Shown: positions 1 to 5,645, numbered from the stretch's first letter. The stretch: 5,942 nucleotides of DNA from Chloroflexota bacterium (GCA_021796315.1 JAJYOH010000399.1:1-5942); one strand, 5' to 3'. A program made the numbers and translations. Notes: generated by a model not told the origin, from the letters alone.

Positions 1-26
1 TCATGGCTGGGCGCAAAGGAGAATAA
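1..26 (+). CDS. C-terminal tail of an upstream gene (partial)
   Basis: The frame that begins at base 3 reads M-A-G-R-K-G-E and stops at TAA 24-26, 3 nt before the start codon of the next gene, as expected in an operon. The first 16 bases are identical to bases 439-454, which encode Met-Ala-Gly-Arg in the same reading phase inside the following gene (residues 138-141). The upstream gene may therefore be a tandem paralogue that ends soon after this motif. Only seven complete codons are visible, so the call rests on the stop position and the repeat. Confidence 0.4.
16..21 (+). promoter_or_regulatory. Ribosome binding site AAGGAG
   Basis: AAGGAG ends 8 nt before ATG 30. This is near-optimal Shine-Dalgarno spacing and fixes the start of the small membrane protein. 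It overlaps the last codons of the upstream frame, which fits translational coupling. Confidence 0.8.
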
Positions 27-29
27 GCT

Positions 30-578
30 ATGAAAAATAAAAATATTTTTAGAGTATGGTTGCCCTTTGCAGTTGCAGTGACAGCTTTCTGCGCTTTGGC
101 TTATGTGACGGCGCAACAAGTTTTGCGCAGTGGGTTGAACGATCCGCAAATTCAAATAGCGGAAGATGCCGCGTATGCCTTGAACAACGGCGCGACAAAT
201 GATTCGGTCATTCCCGCAGAAAAAGTTGAGATGTCTCGCAGTCTTGCGCCGTTCATTGTTGTTTATGACAACGATGGAAAACCTGTCGCATCTTCGGGTT
301 TATTAAATGGACAGATGCCCGATTATCCAAAAGGCGCGTTGGATGTCGCGAAACAAAGCGGCGAGAATCGAGTCTCGTGGCAACCGAACGCGACGACTCG
401 AATTGCATCAGTGGTCGTTCCGTTCAATAATGGTTTTGTCATGGCTGGGCGCAACATGCGCGAGATCGAACAGCGCGAATTAAATATCGAGCAGTTGGCG
501 GGCGTGGCTTGGTTATTAACTTTGATCGCCACGTTTGCGGTTGTTGCATTTGGTGAGTTCGTGTTGACAGAGAAATAA
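30..578 (+). CDS. Small two-helix membrane protein with an extracytoplasmic sensor-like domain
   Basis: The protein has 182 residues. A hydrophobic helix (about 8-28) follows a short basic N-terminus, then comes a soluble segment (about 29-154), then a second helix (about 155-176) and a six-residue tail. The central segment contains an I-V-V-Y-D-N-D-G-K-P-V-A-S-S-G stretch (76-90). That strand-turn-strand pattern resembles PAS/Cache-like extracytoplasmic domains of sensor kinases. It is followed by further strands ending in G-F-V-M-A-G-R (135-141) and a charged helix leading into the second membrane span. No HAMP, kinase, cyclase or DNA-binding domain follows, so it looks like the input half of a sensor without an output domain. 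The start is supported by AAGGAG at 16-21. I do not recognise a named family. It may partner with the gene upstream, whose end shares a 16-nt repeat with it. Confidence 0.75.
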   Translation: MKNKNIFRVWLPFAVAVTAFCALAYVTAQQVLRSGLNDPQIQIAEDAAYALNNGATNDSVIPAEKVEMSRSLAPFIVVYDNDGKPVASSGLLNGQMPDYPKGALDVAKQSGENRVSWQPNATTRIASVVVPFNNGFVMAGRNMREIEQRELNIEQLAGVAWLLTLIATFAVVAFGEFVLTEK

Positions 579-597
579 GATTCGTTTGTTGAAAACT

Positions 598-626
598 GTA
601 GGGGCGGAGCGTCGCTCCGCCCCTAC
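598..626. repeat. GC-rich inverted repeat between convergent genes
   Basis: Arms 598-611 and 613-626 (14 bp, GTAGGGGCGGAGCG and its complement) are perfectly complementary around one central base. The element sits between the stop of the + strand gene (578) and the stop of the minus-strand permease (628). The fold is very stable, but neither side has a strong U-tract (the minus side has only AGTTTTC). It could end or insulate transcription from both directions. From memory, similar GTAGGGGCGG inverted repeats are scattered between genes in Anaerolineae genomes. Confidence 0.8.
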
Positions 627-627
627 T

Positions 628-1494
628 CTAAATATCCCGTTTCTCAAAAACACGGATAGCAATCGTCAACATGACCAATAAATAAATCACCGTGTAACCG
701 ATCATCAATGGACTCGGCACCGAAACCGTGCTGAATGGCGACATGCCGAGCGCACCTGCCAGCGGCGTCTGCATTTCAAAGGCGGCGCGCTTCCAGAGTG
801 ATTCGCTGGGGATGATCAAACTGGCGATGATGCCCACTTTGACGGCGGTCTGGTTTTGAAGCATCGCGCCGAACTGCTCGATCCAGCCGCCGATGAAACC
901 CAGGCCGTAAAGCCCGAACACGATGCCGCCGGTCGCCAGCGCGGAGAAGGCGCTGGAACAGGCCATCGAAATGGTCATGACGAGTATGGCTTCGAAGTAG
1001 ATCAGGCCGAGGCCGATGATGAGATGATTTGGCGCGTACCCGGTTTGGATCCAAATGCTTAGAACCGTGCCTCCGGCCATCAGCAAAAAATATAAGAGCA
1101 GCAAGCTTGCAAAGCCGAACCATTTCCCAAAGACGACATCCATGCGGCGGATGGGCTTGGTGACGATGGTTTGGATCGTGCCGGAATTAATTTCCCCGGC
1201 CAATGTGTCGGCGGCAAGCAGGGCGGCCATTGCAATGGACAGGAACGTCACGGCGTATAAACCGGCCAACAATAATGTGTTCACTCCTTCAGTATCTGCA
1301 ATTCGGGCCACTGCCTGTTGATGTGAACTATTCTGAAGGCTGGTCTCTGCAGCTCGAACGGAGGTGTAAATATAGTGAAACCCAATCGAATAGATGATCA
1401 GGAAACAAATGCCAAGCAGCAGGCCGGTCAACACGATGCGTCGGCGGATGGCTTCGCGGAACGTCATTTGTGCAAGCGTAAAAATATTTTTCAT
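628..1494 (-). CDS. ABC-2 type transporter permease
   Basis: This 288-residue protein is the membrane subunit of an ABC transporter. A short amphipathic N-terminus (T-F-R-E-A-I-R-R-R, 11-19) precedes about six membrane segments near 21-40, 74-96, 124-148, 157-180, 181-205 and 264-282. The cytoplasmic loop after helix 2 carries E-I-N-S-G-T-I-Q-T-I-V-T-K-P-I-R-R (101-117), the E-x-x-S-G-T-I...K-P-I-x-R signature of the ABC-2/NosY-like permease family, which contacts the ATPase. The length is typical for a half-transporter subunit. Its ATG overlaps the stop of the ATPase gene by 4 nt (ATGA, 1491-1494), so the two are co-translated. It is last in the minus-strand cluster and probably works as a homodimer with that ATPase. 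The substrate cannot be read from the sequence. Export or resistance to a membrane-active compound is an inference from the sigma/anti-sigma neighbours. Confidence 0.9.
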   Translation of the reverse strand: MKNIFTLAQMTFREAIRRRIVLTGLLLGICFLIIYSIGFHYIYTSVRAAETSLQNSSHQQAVARIADTEGVNTLLLAGLYAVTFLSIAMAALLAADTLAGEINSGTIQTIVTKPIRRMDVVFGKWFGFASLLLLYFLLMAGGTVLSIWIQTGYAPNHLIIGLGLIYFEAILVMTISMACSSAFSALATGGIVFGLYGLGFIGGWIEQFGAMLQNQTAVKVGIIASLIIPSESLWKRAAFEMQTPLAGALGMSPFSTVSVPSPLMIGYTVIYLLVMLTIAIRVFEKRDI

Positions 1495-2408
1495 AGTCCG
1501 CCATCCTTCCCGACGGTTTCAATGAATATTTCTTCGAGCGAAAGGTGAGCGGGTGTGAGCGCGAAAACTTCCGCACCCTGGGCAACCAGATAACGCGTGA
1601 TCTCGGGCATGACCGATTCGCTGGAAAGATTCATCGTGACTTGCCCATCGTTGACTTGTATGTCCGTACCCCATTGCGAGAGTCCGCTCGCGGCCTGTGC
1701 GGATAAATTCCCGGCGCGTATCGAGACGCTGATCTGCCCGGCGTTTAACGTGGCCAGTTCCATGACGCGCACCACTTCTCCATGACGGATGAAAGCTGCA
1801 CGGTCGCATGTGACTTCGATCTCGCTCAGCAGATGCGAGTTGAGAAAAACGCTGGTGCCGTCCGCGCGCAACTCGTGGATGATGTCCCGCACCAAACGCC
1901 GACCAACCGGATCGAGGCCGGATGTCGGCTCATCGAGAAACACCAAACGCGGACGATTGAGAATAGCCTGCGCAAGCCCGATGCGCTGCAACATGCCCTT
2001 GGAAAACGTGCGCAGAAATTTGTTGCGAAAATCAGACAGGCCCACGCGCTCGAGCAATTCATCGATGCGCGTTTTGAGATGCGGTTGATTCATTCCATAC
2101 AAGCGGCCGTGCAGTTCGAGAAATTCCTGCGCGGTCAGCCAATCCTGGAAGCGGAAATGTTCCGGCAGGAATCCCATGTGAGCCAGCGCGGCGCGGTTGC
2201 CAACCGGCGCCCCGAGCAGGGATGCATTTCCAGATGTGGGCGCGACCAAGCCCAGCAACATTTTGATGGATGTGGTTTTGCCTGCGCCGTTCGGTCCGAG
2301 GAAGCCGAATACTTCACCCTGCTTGACTTGCAGAGTGAGACCTTTTACGGCGGCTTTCTCGCCGAATACTTTTCGCAGTTCGTTTGTTTCGATAGCGTGA
2401 ATGTTCAT
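1491..2408 (-). CDS. ABC transporter ATP-binding protein
   Basis: The protein has 305 residues from ATG 2408. Walker A is G-P-N-G-A-G-K-T (38-45). The Q-loop region reads F-L-P-E (80-83). The signature is F-S-K-G-M-L-Q-R (135-142), Walker B is L-V-F-L-D-E-P (155-161), the D-loop is S-G-L-D-P (163-167) and the H-loop histidine is 192. Glu in the Q-loop slot and a degenerate F-S-K-G-M signature are common in the CcmA/NatA-like ATPases that serve ABC-2 permeases. Residues from about 215 to the end form the extra C-terminal domain of that group. The frame is open up to ATG 2501, but those 31 residues would overlap the upstream protease gene by 74 nt and precede the conserved fold, so I chose 2408, 19 nt after the protease stop. 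No clear Shine-Dalgarno is seen, so coupling to upstream translation is likely. It pairs with the overlapping permease gene. Confidence 0.92.
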   Translation of the reverse strand: MNIHAIETNELRKVFGEKAAVKGLTLQVKQGEVFGFLGPNGAGKTTSIKMLLGLVAPTSGNASLLGAPVGNRAALAHMGFLPEHFRFQDWLTAQEFLELHGRLYGMNQPHLKTRIDELLERVGLSDFRNKFLRTFSKGMLQRIGLAQAILNRPRLVFLDEPTSGLDPVGRRLVRDIIHELRADGTSVFLNSHLLSEIEVTCDRAAFIRHGEVVRVMELATLNAGQISVSIRAGNLSAQAASGLSQWGTDIQVNDGQVTMNLSSESVMPEITRYLVAQGAEVFALTPAHLSLEEIFIETVGKDGGL

Positions 2409-2427
2409 TTTATGAGTTTGGAAATGA

Positions 2428-3246
2428 TTATATCGAATCGGTTTCAATGGAGGATGCACGCTCACCTGAACTTGAGCTTTTTGTAAGAAGATATAAAACA
2501 ACAGCCGAGATCCACGCCAGGCCAGCTATCAATATCCAAGTCGCGGCTGTAAAATTCCCGATTTGCATAATTCTCGGCATTATATCTGTGCTGGCGTGCA
2601 AGATGACGGCACTTAGCAAACTGCCGCGCGTGTTATTGAACAGGATCATGTAGATGATCGAGAGACCAGCGATCAGAAACAGGAATGGAATAAGAGGAAT
2701 GTTCGGGCCGGGTACAAAATATTCCGGCAAGTGCCAGGCGCCCCAGATCACACCGAGCAGAATGCTAACCGGCAAAGGATTTTCAAAAAGTTCCTGCATA
2801 CGAGGCAAAGCAAAACCTCGCCAGCCAATCTCTTCACCTGAATTGATGAACATTAGAAAGATGAAACTGGCAGCGATAAAGTACCACGGGCTGTTTGTCC
2901 ACAAAGATTGAAGATTGAAGTTAAACGAGATCAACGCCGCTAATAGAAAAATTGCCGGAAGAAGAAGGAAGGCCAGCAGATACCATTGAATATGGAATTT
3001 CCACAGAAAATAACGTTTTAGTAAATCCTTTACTCCAACTCCTCCATTTGCAAGAGCAGTCACTACCAATGCGGAAATGGCAGGACTAAACAGAAAAATA
3101 AAAGCAATGGATGTTGGAAACGCCCGATCGATCAGCAGGGGAATCCATGCCAGCCAGCCGATAATAAATGTAAGAACGAAGAAAGCCGCCAATTGCCCCG
3201 GTTTTGATGTGCGAAGATTCATTTTGATATCTTTCACTAAAGACAT
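2428..3246 (-). CDS. CPBP family (type II CAAX-like / Abi) intramembrane metalloprotease
   Basis: The 272-residue polytopic membrane protein has about seven to eight hydrophobic segments (roughly 17-38, 46-66, 87-106, 121-136, 160-176, 183-203, 209-220, 234-254). All three family motifs are visible: E-E-I-G-W-R-G-F (138-145, the EExxxR motif); I-W-G-A-W-H-L-P (167-174, second-motif His172); and L-S-A-V-I-L-H-A-S-T-D (211-221, third-motif His217 and Asp221). The putative active-site residues are intact, so an active enzyme is expected. Family members range from CAAX prenyl-protein processing to bacteriocin self-immunity and, in the related PrsW, cleavage of an anti-sigma factor. It lies between the anti-sigma gene and the ABC genes. 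ATG 3246 and ATG 3222 are both possible starts. Neither has a strong Shine-Dalgarno, and the second would shorten the protein by eight residues. The substrate is unknown. Confidence 0.88.
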   Translation of the reverse strand: MSLVKDIKMNLRTSKPGQLAAFFVLTFIIGWLAWIPLLIDRAFPTSIAFIFLFSPAISALVVTALANGGVGVKDLLKRYFLWKFHIQWYLLAFLLLPAIFLLAALISFNFNLQSLWTNSPWYFIAASFIFLMFINSGEEIGWRGFALPRMQELFENPLPVSILLGVIWGAWHLPEYFVPGPNIPLIPFLFLIAGLSIIYMILFNNTRGSLLSAVILHASTDIMPRIMQIGNFTAATWILIAGLAWISAVVLYLLTKSSSSGERASSIETDSI

Positions 3247-3294
3247 TTGATAAAAAGATGTTGAGCGATGATGTAAATTGGCAGTTCATAAACC

Positions 3295-3318
3295 GCGCCG
3301 GAGAATATTCTCCGGCGC
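3295..3318. repeat. Perfect 24-nt palindrome between the anti-sigma and protease genes
   Basis: GCGCCGGAGAAT is followed directly by its exact reverse complement, with the centre between 3306 and 3307. It begins 25 nt after the anti-sigma stop codon on the transcribed strand. The following minus-strand bases (GGTTTATGAAC) contain no U-tract, so it is not a canonical terminator. As RNA it would form a hairpin of up to about 10 bp that could stabilise or attenuate the transcript and set unequal expression of the two halves of the cluster. As DNA it is a possible dimeric operator. Confidence 0.75.
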
Positions 3319-3343
3319 CGAGAAGAAAAATGTTGAAGCTTTT

Positions 3344-4504
3344 CTAGTGCATTGAGTTTGCCATATCGATGGCTTGTTGTGAATTTGTGCCGAGTCCGCC
3401 GATGGCGTAGATGATGCCATTCTTGACCCACAGCAGGACGAACTGAGGCGCATCGTCAGCAGGGCGCTGGATGAGCGTGCCGGTCACGCCATCGACCGAC
3501 AGCTGATCATACTTGGCGGCGTTCTTCGGGATCGGCACCACCAGAGTCGAAGTCCAATCGACGGATTGGGTGAAGGCCGCGGCCTGGTCGCTGGTCATGC
3601 CGGTAAATTCGAGTCCGATCTGGGCCAGTTGGGCAACGTCCACGTTGGCGGGCGCACTGACAACTGGACTCGGAATCTCGGACAGGATGATGCAATCGGG
3701 ATACTGGCGGCTCATCGAGCCACTCTGATTTGTATCAGCGGTGGTTGGATCGGGGCAGGAACCGTAATCGGCGCGGACGGATGCGGGAACGGTCACATCG
3801 ATGACTGCGCCATCGATGTTGGTCGGCAGTTTCAAGTCGGTGCGGCCCGCTTCATCAAGCAAAGCCTGCGCCTTGTTAATATCCACAGTGAAATTGAAAG
3901 CTGAGTTGCCCAGCACACTTAGCCGGGATGCGGTCACATTCTGCGGCAAGCGCACGGAGAAATTTGCCTTTTGGCTGGCATCTGCGGCATTCGCTGCAAC
4001 GACCGGCTGGCCGGGTTTCTGGGTGACATTGGTTGAACTTGAGATCAAGTCGCTGACCTGTTTTCCGAGCGTGCCGTTGCCGGTCAAGCCCTGCAAGCCG
4101 GTGAAGTCGATCGGTATGACCGTGACCTGTTGCACGCGGAAGAGACTCAGGATCTGGTCGGCGAATGCGCGCGTGGCTGGGATCGAGACGATCAACGCCA
4201 AAACCAAAACGGCGACTGAGACAAAACGCAGGGTGGGTGAAGCAAATAACTTTTTCAACACGGGAATCTCCTTTTGGATTTTTCTTTCATTGAAACGTTT
4301 GAAACTGGCTTGTTCAGAAGGAGCATGTTCCTGTTCCGAAGGGATCAGAAATGCCAGCAGGTTCGCAACTTTTTCGGTTTGCGATTTCAACGTGCGCTGG
4401 CGTGACTGACACATCGCGCAGGCTTCAAGGTGTTGAAGCGATTGCGAATCCAGTTCGCCGTCCAGCGCGGCCCGCAACTGACCCTCGTTCAAATGATTGT
4501 TCAT
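3344..4504 (-). CDS. Membrane-bound zinc-finger anti-sigma factor with DUF4367-like C-terminus
   Basis: The protein has 386 residues. The cytoplasmic N-terminus carries H-L-E-A-C-A-M-C (25-32), the H-x3-C-x2-C core of the zinc-binding anti-sigma (ZAS) domain that holds ECF sigma factors. One membrane helix follows (about 94-114), then an extracytoplasmic region of about 270 residues. That region has two cysteines (250 and 271) that could form a disulfide. It ends in a segment (about 310-386) with V-D-G-V-T-G-T-L...L-L-W-V-K-N-G-I-I-Y-A-I-G-G, which resembles DUF4367, a domain seen at the ends of anti-sigma factors and lipoproteins. The start ATG overlaps the sigma stop by 4 nt and is preceded by a perfect AGGAGG. 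Such tight coupling is typical of a sigma/anti-sigma pair made in balanced amounts. It presumably releases the sigma factor on an envelope signal, which cannot be identified here. Confidence 0.9.
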   Translation of the reverse strand: MNNHLNEGQLRAALDGELDSQSLQHLEACAMCQSRQRTLKSQTEKVANLLAFLIPSEQEHAPSEQASFKRFNERKIQKEIPVLKKLFASPTLRFVSVAVLVLALIVSIPATRAFADQILSLFRVQQVTVIPIDFTGLQGLTGNGTLGKQVSDLISSSTNVTQKPGQPVVAANAADASQKANFSVRLPQNVTASRLSVLGNSAFNFTVDINKAQALLDEAGRTDLKLPTNIDGAVIDVTVPASVRADYGSCPDPTTADTNQSGSMSRQYPDCIILSEIPSPVVSAPANVDVAQLAQIGLEFTGMTSDQAAAFTQSVDWTSTLVVPIPKNAAKYDQLSVDGVTGTLIQRPADDAPQFVLLWVKNGIIYAIGGLGTNSQQAIDMANSMH

Positions 4505-5100
4505 GCTTCCTCCTGGGAAAGCGCGCGATAGCGCTTTTCAAATTCGCGTTCTGCGCGCACAAGTAAAGGCCCGACCGAAGTCGGTGAGAGGTTCATGGCC
4601 GAGGCGATTTCCTGATACGCCATCCCGGAATAACGCATCACGAGCAACTCTGACTGGCGCGGATTCATCTGTGCGAGCGCCGTCTTCGCAAGCAGGTGTT
4701 CTTCCATGCGCGCCACGATCTCTGCCGGACGATTTTCGGGTGCGGCCTCGAGGGCGTTTTTCCCGGCTTTGAGTTCGTACTGCTCCCGGCGCTTGAAGGC
4801 GCGGATGGATTGCAGGCCGAGATTGGTCGCCACCCGATACAGCCAGCCCGCCACGTTGAACTCGCGGCCTGCGTCCGGTTTGCGTTGGTAAAGACGGTAG
4901 AACGTTTCCAGAGCAAGGTCTTCTGCTTCGGCAGAGTCGCCGATCATCCTGAACAGCAGGCGGTAGATCACCCCCCAATGCTGGTTGAATTGCTGTTCAA
5001 AGGATGCAGATGAATTGTCTTCAGTGCTCTCAAAGGTCTGGGTCCCGGATTTACGAAGCTTCATCAGAGGCAGATCGCTTTCGTGTTGCATGATTTTCAA
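4501..5100 (-). CDS. ECF-type RNA polymerase sigma factor
   Basis: The protein has 199 residues if it begins at TTG 5098-5100. The sigma-2 region runs from about residue 34 (F-E-Q-Q-F...) and contains G-D-S-A-E-A-E-D-L-A-L-E-T-F-Y-R-L-Y (54-71), matching the D-A-E-D-L-x-Q-E-x-F pattern, then G-W-L-Y-R-V-A-T-N of region 2.4. The sigma-4 helix-turn-helix is in the last 60 residues (M-N-P-R-Q-S-E-L-L-V-M-R-Y-S-G-M-A-Y-Q-E-I-A and S-P-T-S-V-G-P-L-L-V-R-A-E-R-E). GAGAGG lies 9 nt before the TTG. In-frame ATGs at 5091 and 5064 are alternatives that do not affect the sigma fold. ATG 5166 lies inside a terminator stem, so I rejected it. The gene overlaps the anti-sigma gene by 4 nt and is first in the cluster, so it probably drives its own operon. 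The target promoters are unknown. Confidence 0.9.
   Translation of the reverse strand: MKIMQHESDLPLMKLRKSGTQTFESTEDNSSASFEQQFNQHWGVIYRLLFRMIGDSAEAEDLALETFYRLYQRKPDAGREFNVAGWLYRVATNLGLQSIRAFKRREQYELKAGKNALEAAPENRPAEIVARMEEHLLAKTALAQMNPRQSELLVMRYSGMAYQEIASAMNLSPTSVGPLLVRAEREFEKRYRALSQEEA
4509..4514 (-). promoter_or_regulatory. Ribosome binding site AGGAGG of the anti-sigma gene
   Basis: A perfect AGGAGG lies 4 nt before the ATG at 4504, inside the last codons of the sigma gene. Together with the ATGA overlap it points to coupled translation of the pair. Confidence 0.75.
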
Positions 5101-5109
5101 GCTGTTGAT

Positions 5110-5115
5110 CCTCTC
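5110..5115 (-). promoter_or_regulatory. Ribosome binding site GAGAGG that favours a TTG start for the sigma gene
   Basis: GAGAGG lies 9 nt before TTG 5098-5100 and 18 nt before the first nearby ATG (5091). The TTG spacing is the better fit. The nearby TATAAT box would place the transcript start near 5109 and remove this site from the RNA, so the promoter call and this call compete. Confidence 0.45.
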
Positions 5116-5121
5116 ATTATA
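5116..5121 (-). promoter_or_regulatory. Possible -10 box TATAAT of the sigma operon
   Basis: A perfect TATAAT on the minus strand lies between the upstream terminator and the sigma gene. The -35 region at 16-17 bp is poor (around TTTTCT/ATTTTC), so activity may be weak or need an activator. The site lies in the palindrome ATTATAAT and so also reads as TATAAT on the + strand. Position and sequence are the only support. Confidence 0.3.
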
Positions 5122-5150
5122 ATAATCCCGCCTGATGAGAAAATGAGACA

Positions 5151-5186
5151 TAAAAAATTCCCTCATCCAAATTTGGATGAGGGAAT
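5151..5186 (-). terminator. Intrinsic terminator on the minus strand
   Basis: Bases 5157-5186 form a perfect 30-nt palindrome (15-bp arms ATTCCCTCATCCAAA and complement). On the minus strand a run of T residues follows directly (5157-5152), the classic form of a factor-independent terminator. There is no T-run on the + side. It probably ends transcription of the 84-residue protein gene (stop at 5246) and separates it from the sigma operon. Read-through here would be an attenuation point for the sigma gene. Confidence 0.8.
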
Positions 5187-5187
5187 G

Positions 5188-5234
5188 TCATTGCGAGCCG
5201 TCCTGAGCTAAGTCGAAGGATGGCGAAGCAATCC
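5188..5234. repeat. REP-like intergenic element (tcattgcgag...gcgaagcaatcc)
   Basis: Imperfect inverted repeat: ATTGC 5190-5194 pairs with GCAAT 5228-5232, GCC 5197-5199 with GGC 5222-5224, and TCC 5201-5203 with GGA 5218-5220. The inner part reads CTGAGCTAAGTCGAAGG. From memory, elements with these ends are dispersed in many copies in Chloroflexota and some other genomes, usually between genes. It lies next to the terminator and downstream of the 84-residue protein gene. Only one copy is in this window. Confidence 0.6.
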
Positions 5235-5245
5235 CAGTAATTCAA

Positions 5246-5500
5246 TTAAAGTCCAAGCCTGCCCTGCATTTCATTGACGGCGGCGATGGCGTCTTGCGCG
5301 CCCGCGCTGTTGATCTCGCGGTAAAGCCGGACGGCATCGACCTTGTTGCCCTTTTTCAGCGCTTCAACAATGCGCGGATCATCGGTGATCGCAGCCTCGG
5401 GCACGAACTCGACTCCCAAATGTTTATATAAAAACGCAACCTGTCCTTCAAGTTGTATGATGCGCTTGCTCAATTTCTGGATTTCTATTTCAGCTTGCAT
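5246..5500 (-). CDS. Small coiled-coil protein with ribosomal L7/L12 C-terminal-like domain
   Basis: The protein has 84 residues. Residues 2-28 are a probable coiled coil with heptad-spaced hydrophobics (I-E-I-Q-K-L-S-K-R-I-I-Q-L-E-G-Q-V). After a short linker, residues 43-80 read R-I-V-E-A-L-K-K-G-N-K-V-D-A-V-R-L-Y-R-E, then A-Q-D-A-I-A-A-V-N-E-M. This helix-turn-helix pattern matches the L7/L12 C-terminal domain (compare K-x-x-A-I-K-x-x-R-E-x-T-G-L-G-L-K-E-A-K-x-x-V-E). It is too short for ribosomal L7/L12 and lacks that protein's N-terminal dimerisation domain and hinge, so it is a stand-alone relative of unknown role. The coiled coil suggests dimerisation. The start is fixed by AGGAG 8 nt upstream. 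It has its own terminator at 5151-5186 and probably its own promoter, so it appears to be a single-gene unit. Confidence 0.8.
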   Translation of the reverse strand: MQAEIEIQKLSKRIIQLEGQVAFLYKHLGVEFVPEAAITDDPRIVEALKKGNKVDAVRLYREINSAGAQDAIAAVNEMQGRLGL

Positions 5501-5508
5501 ATTGTTTT

Positions 5509-5513
5509 CTCCT
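5509..5513 (-). promoter_or_regulatory. Ribosome binding site AGGAG
   Basis: AGGAG lies 8 nt before ATG 5500 and supports that start for the small L7/L12-like protein. Confidence 0.75.
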
Positions 5514-5532
5514 GGGTTGTGAGGATAAAATA

Positions 5533-5538
5533 ATTATA
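5533..5538 (-). promoter_or_regulatory. Possible -10 box TATAAT of the small L7/L12-like gene
   Basis: A perfect TATAAT lies about 33 nt upstream of ATG 5500, which would give a leader of about 25 nt that contains the AGGAG site. No good -35 hexamer is seen at 16-18 bp (ATATGC at 17 bp). Confidence 0.4.
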
Positions 5539-5600
5539 GTGGTGTCTGTTTTGGAGCATATGTAGTCCGTCGGTACTAAAAGGATTATTTGCCCGCTTCC

Positions 5601-5645
5601 CATCATTCAAGCCTGTCTCATGGCAACCAGATGGCTTGATTGATG
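5601..5645. repeat. Imperfect 13-bp hairpin
   Basis: CATCATTCAAGCC (5601-5613) pairs with GGCTTGATTGATG (5633-5645) with one mismatch around a 19-nt loop. It lies directly upstream of the riboswitch-like segment and could be its 5' stem or an independent inverted repeat. Confidence 0.6.

Noticed and set aside
1782..2486. Open frame of 234 codons on the + strand
   Set aside because: It lies antisense to the ABC ATPase, whose Walker A, signature, Walker B and H-loop motifs are intact. It has no recognisable motif or ribosome site.
2409..2501. N-terminal extension of the ABC ATPase to ATG 2501
   Set aside because: It would overlap the end of the protease gene and add 31 residues with no family counterpart. 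ATG 2408 starts right at the ATPase domain.
3801..4409. Open frame of 202 codons on the + strand
   Set aside because: It is antisense to the anti-sigma factor, whose zinc motif, membrane helix and overlap with the sigma gene are clear. The composition looks like a shadow frame.
4538..4978. Open frame of 146 codons on the minus strand inside the sigma gene
   Set aside because: It is an Arg- and Pro-rich frame-shifted shadow of the sigma factor, whose region 2 and region 4 are continuous in the other frame.
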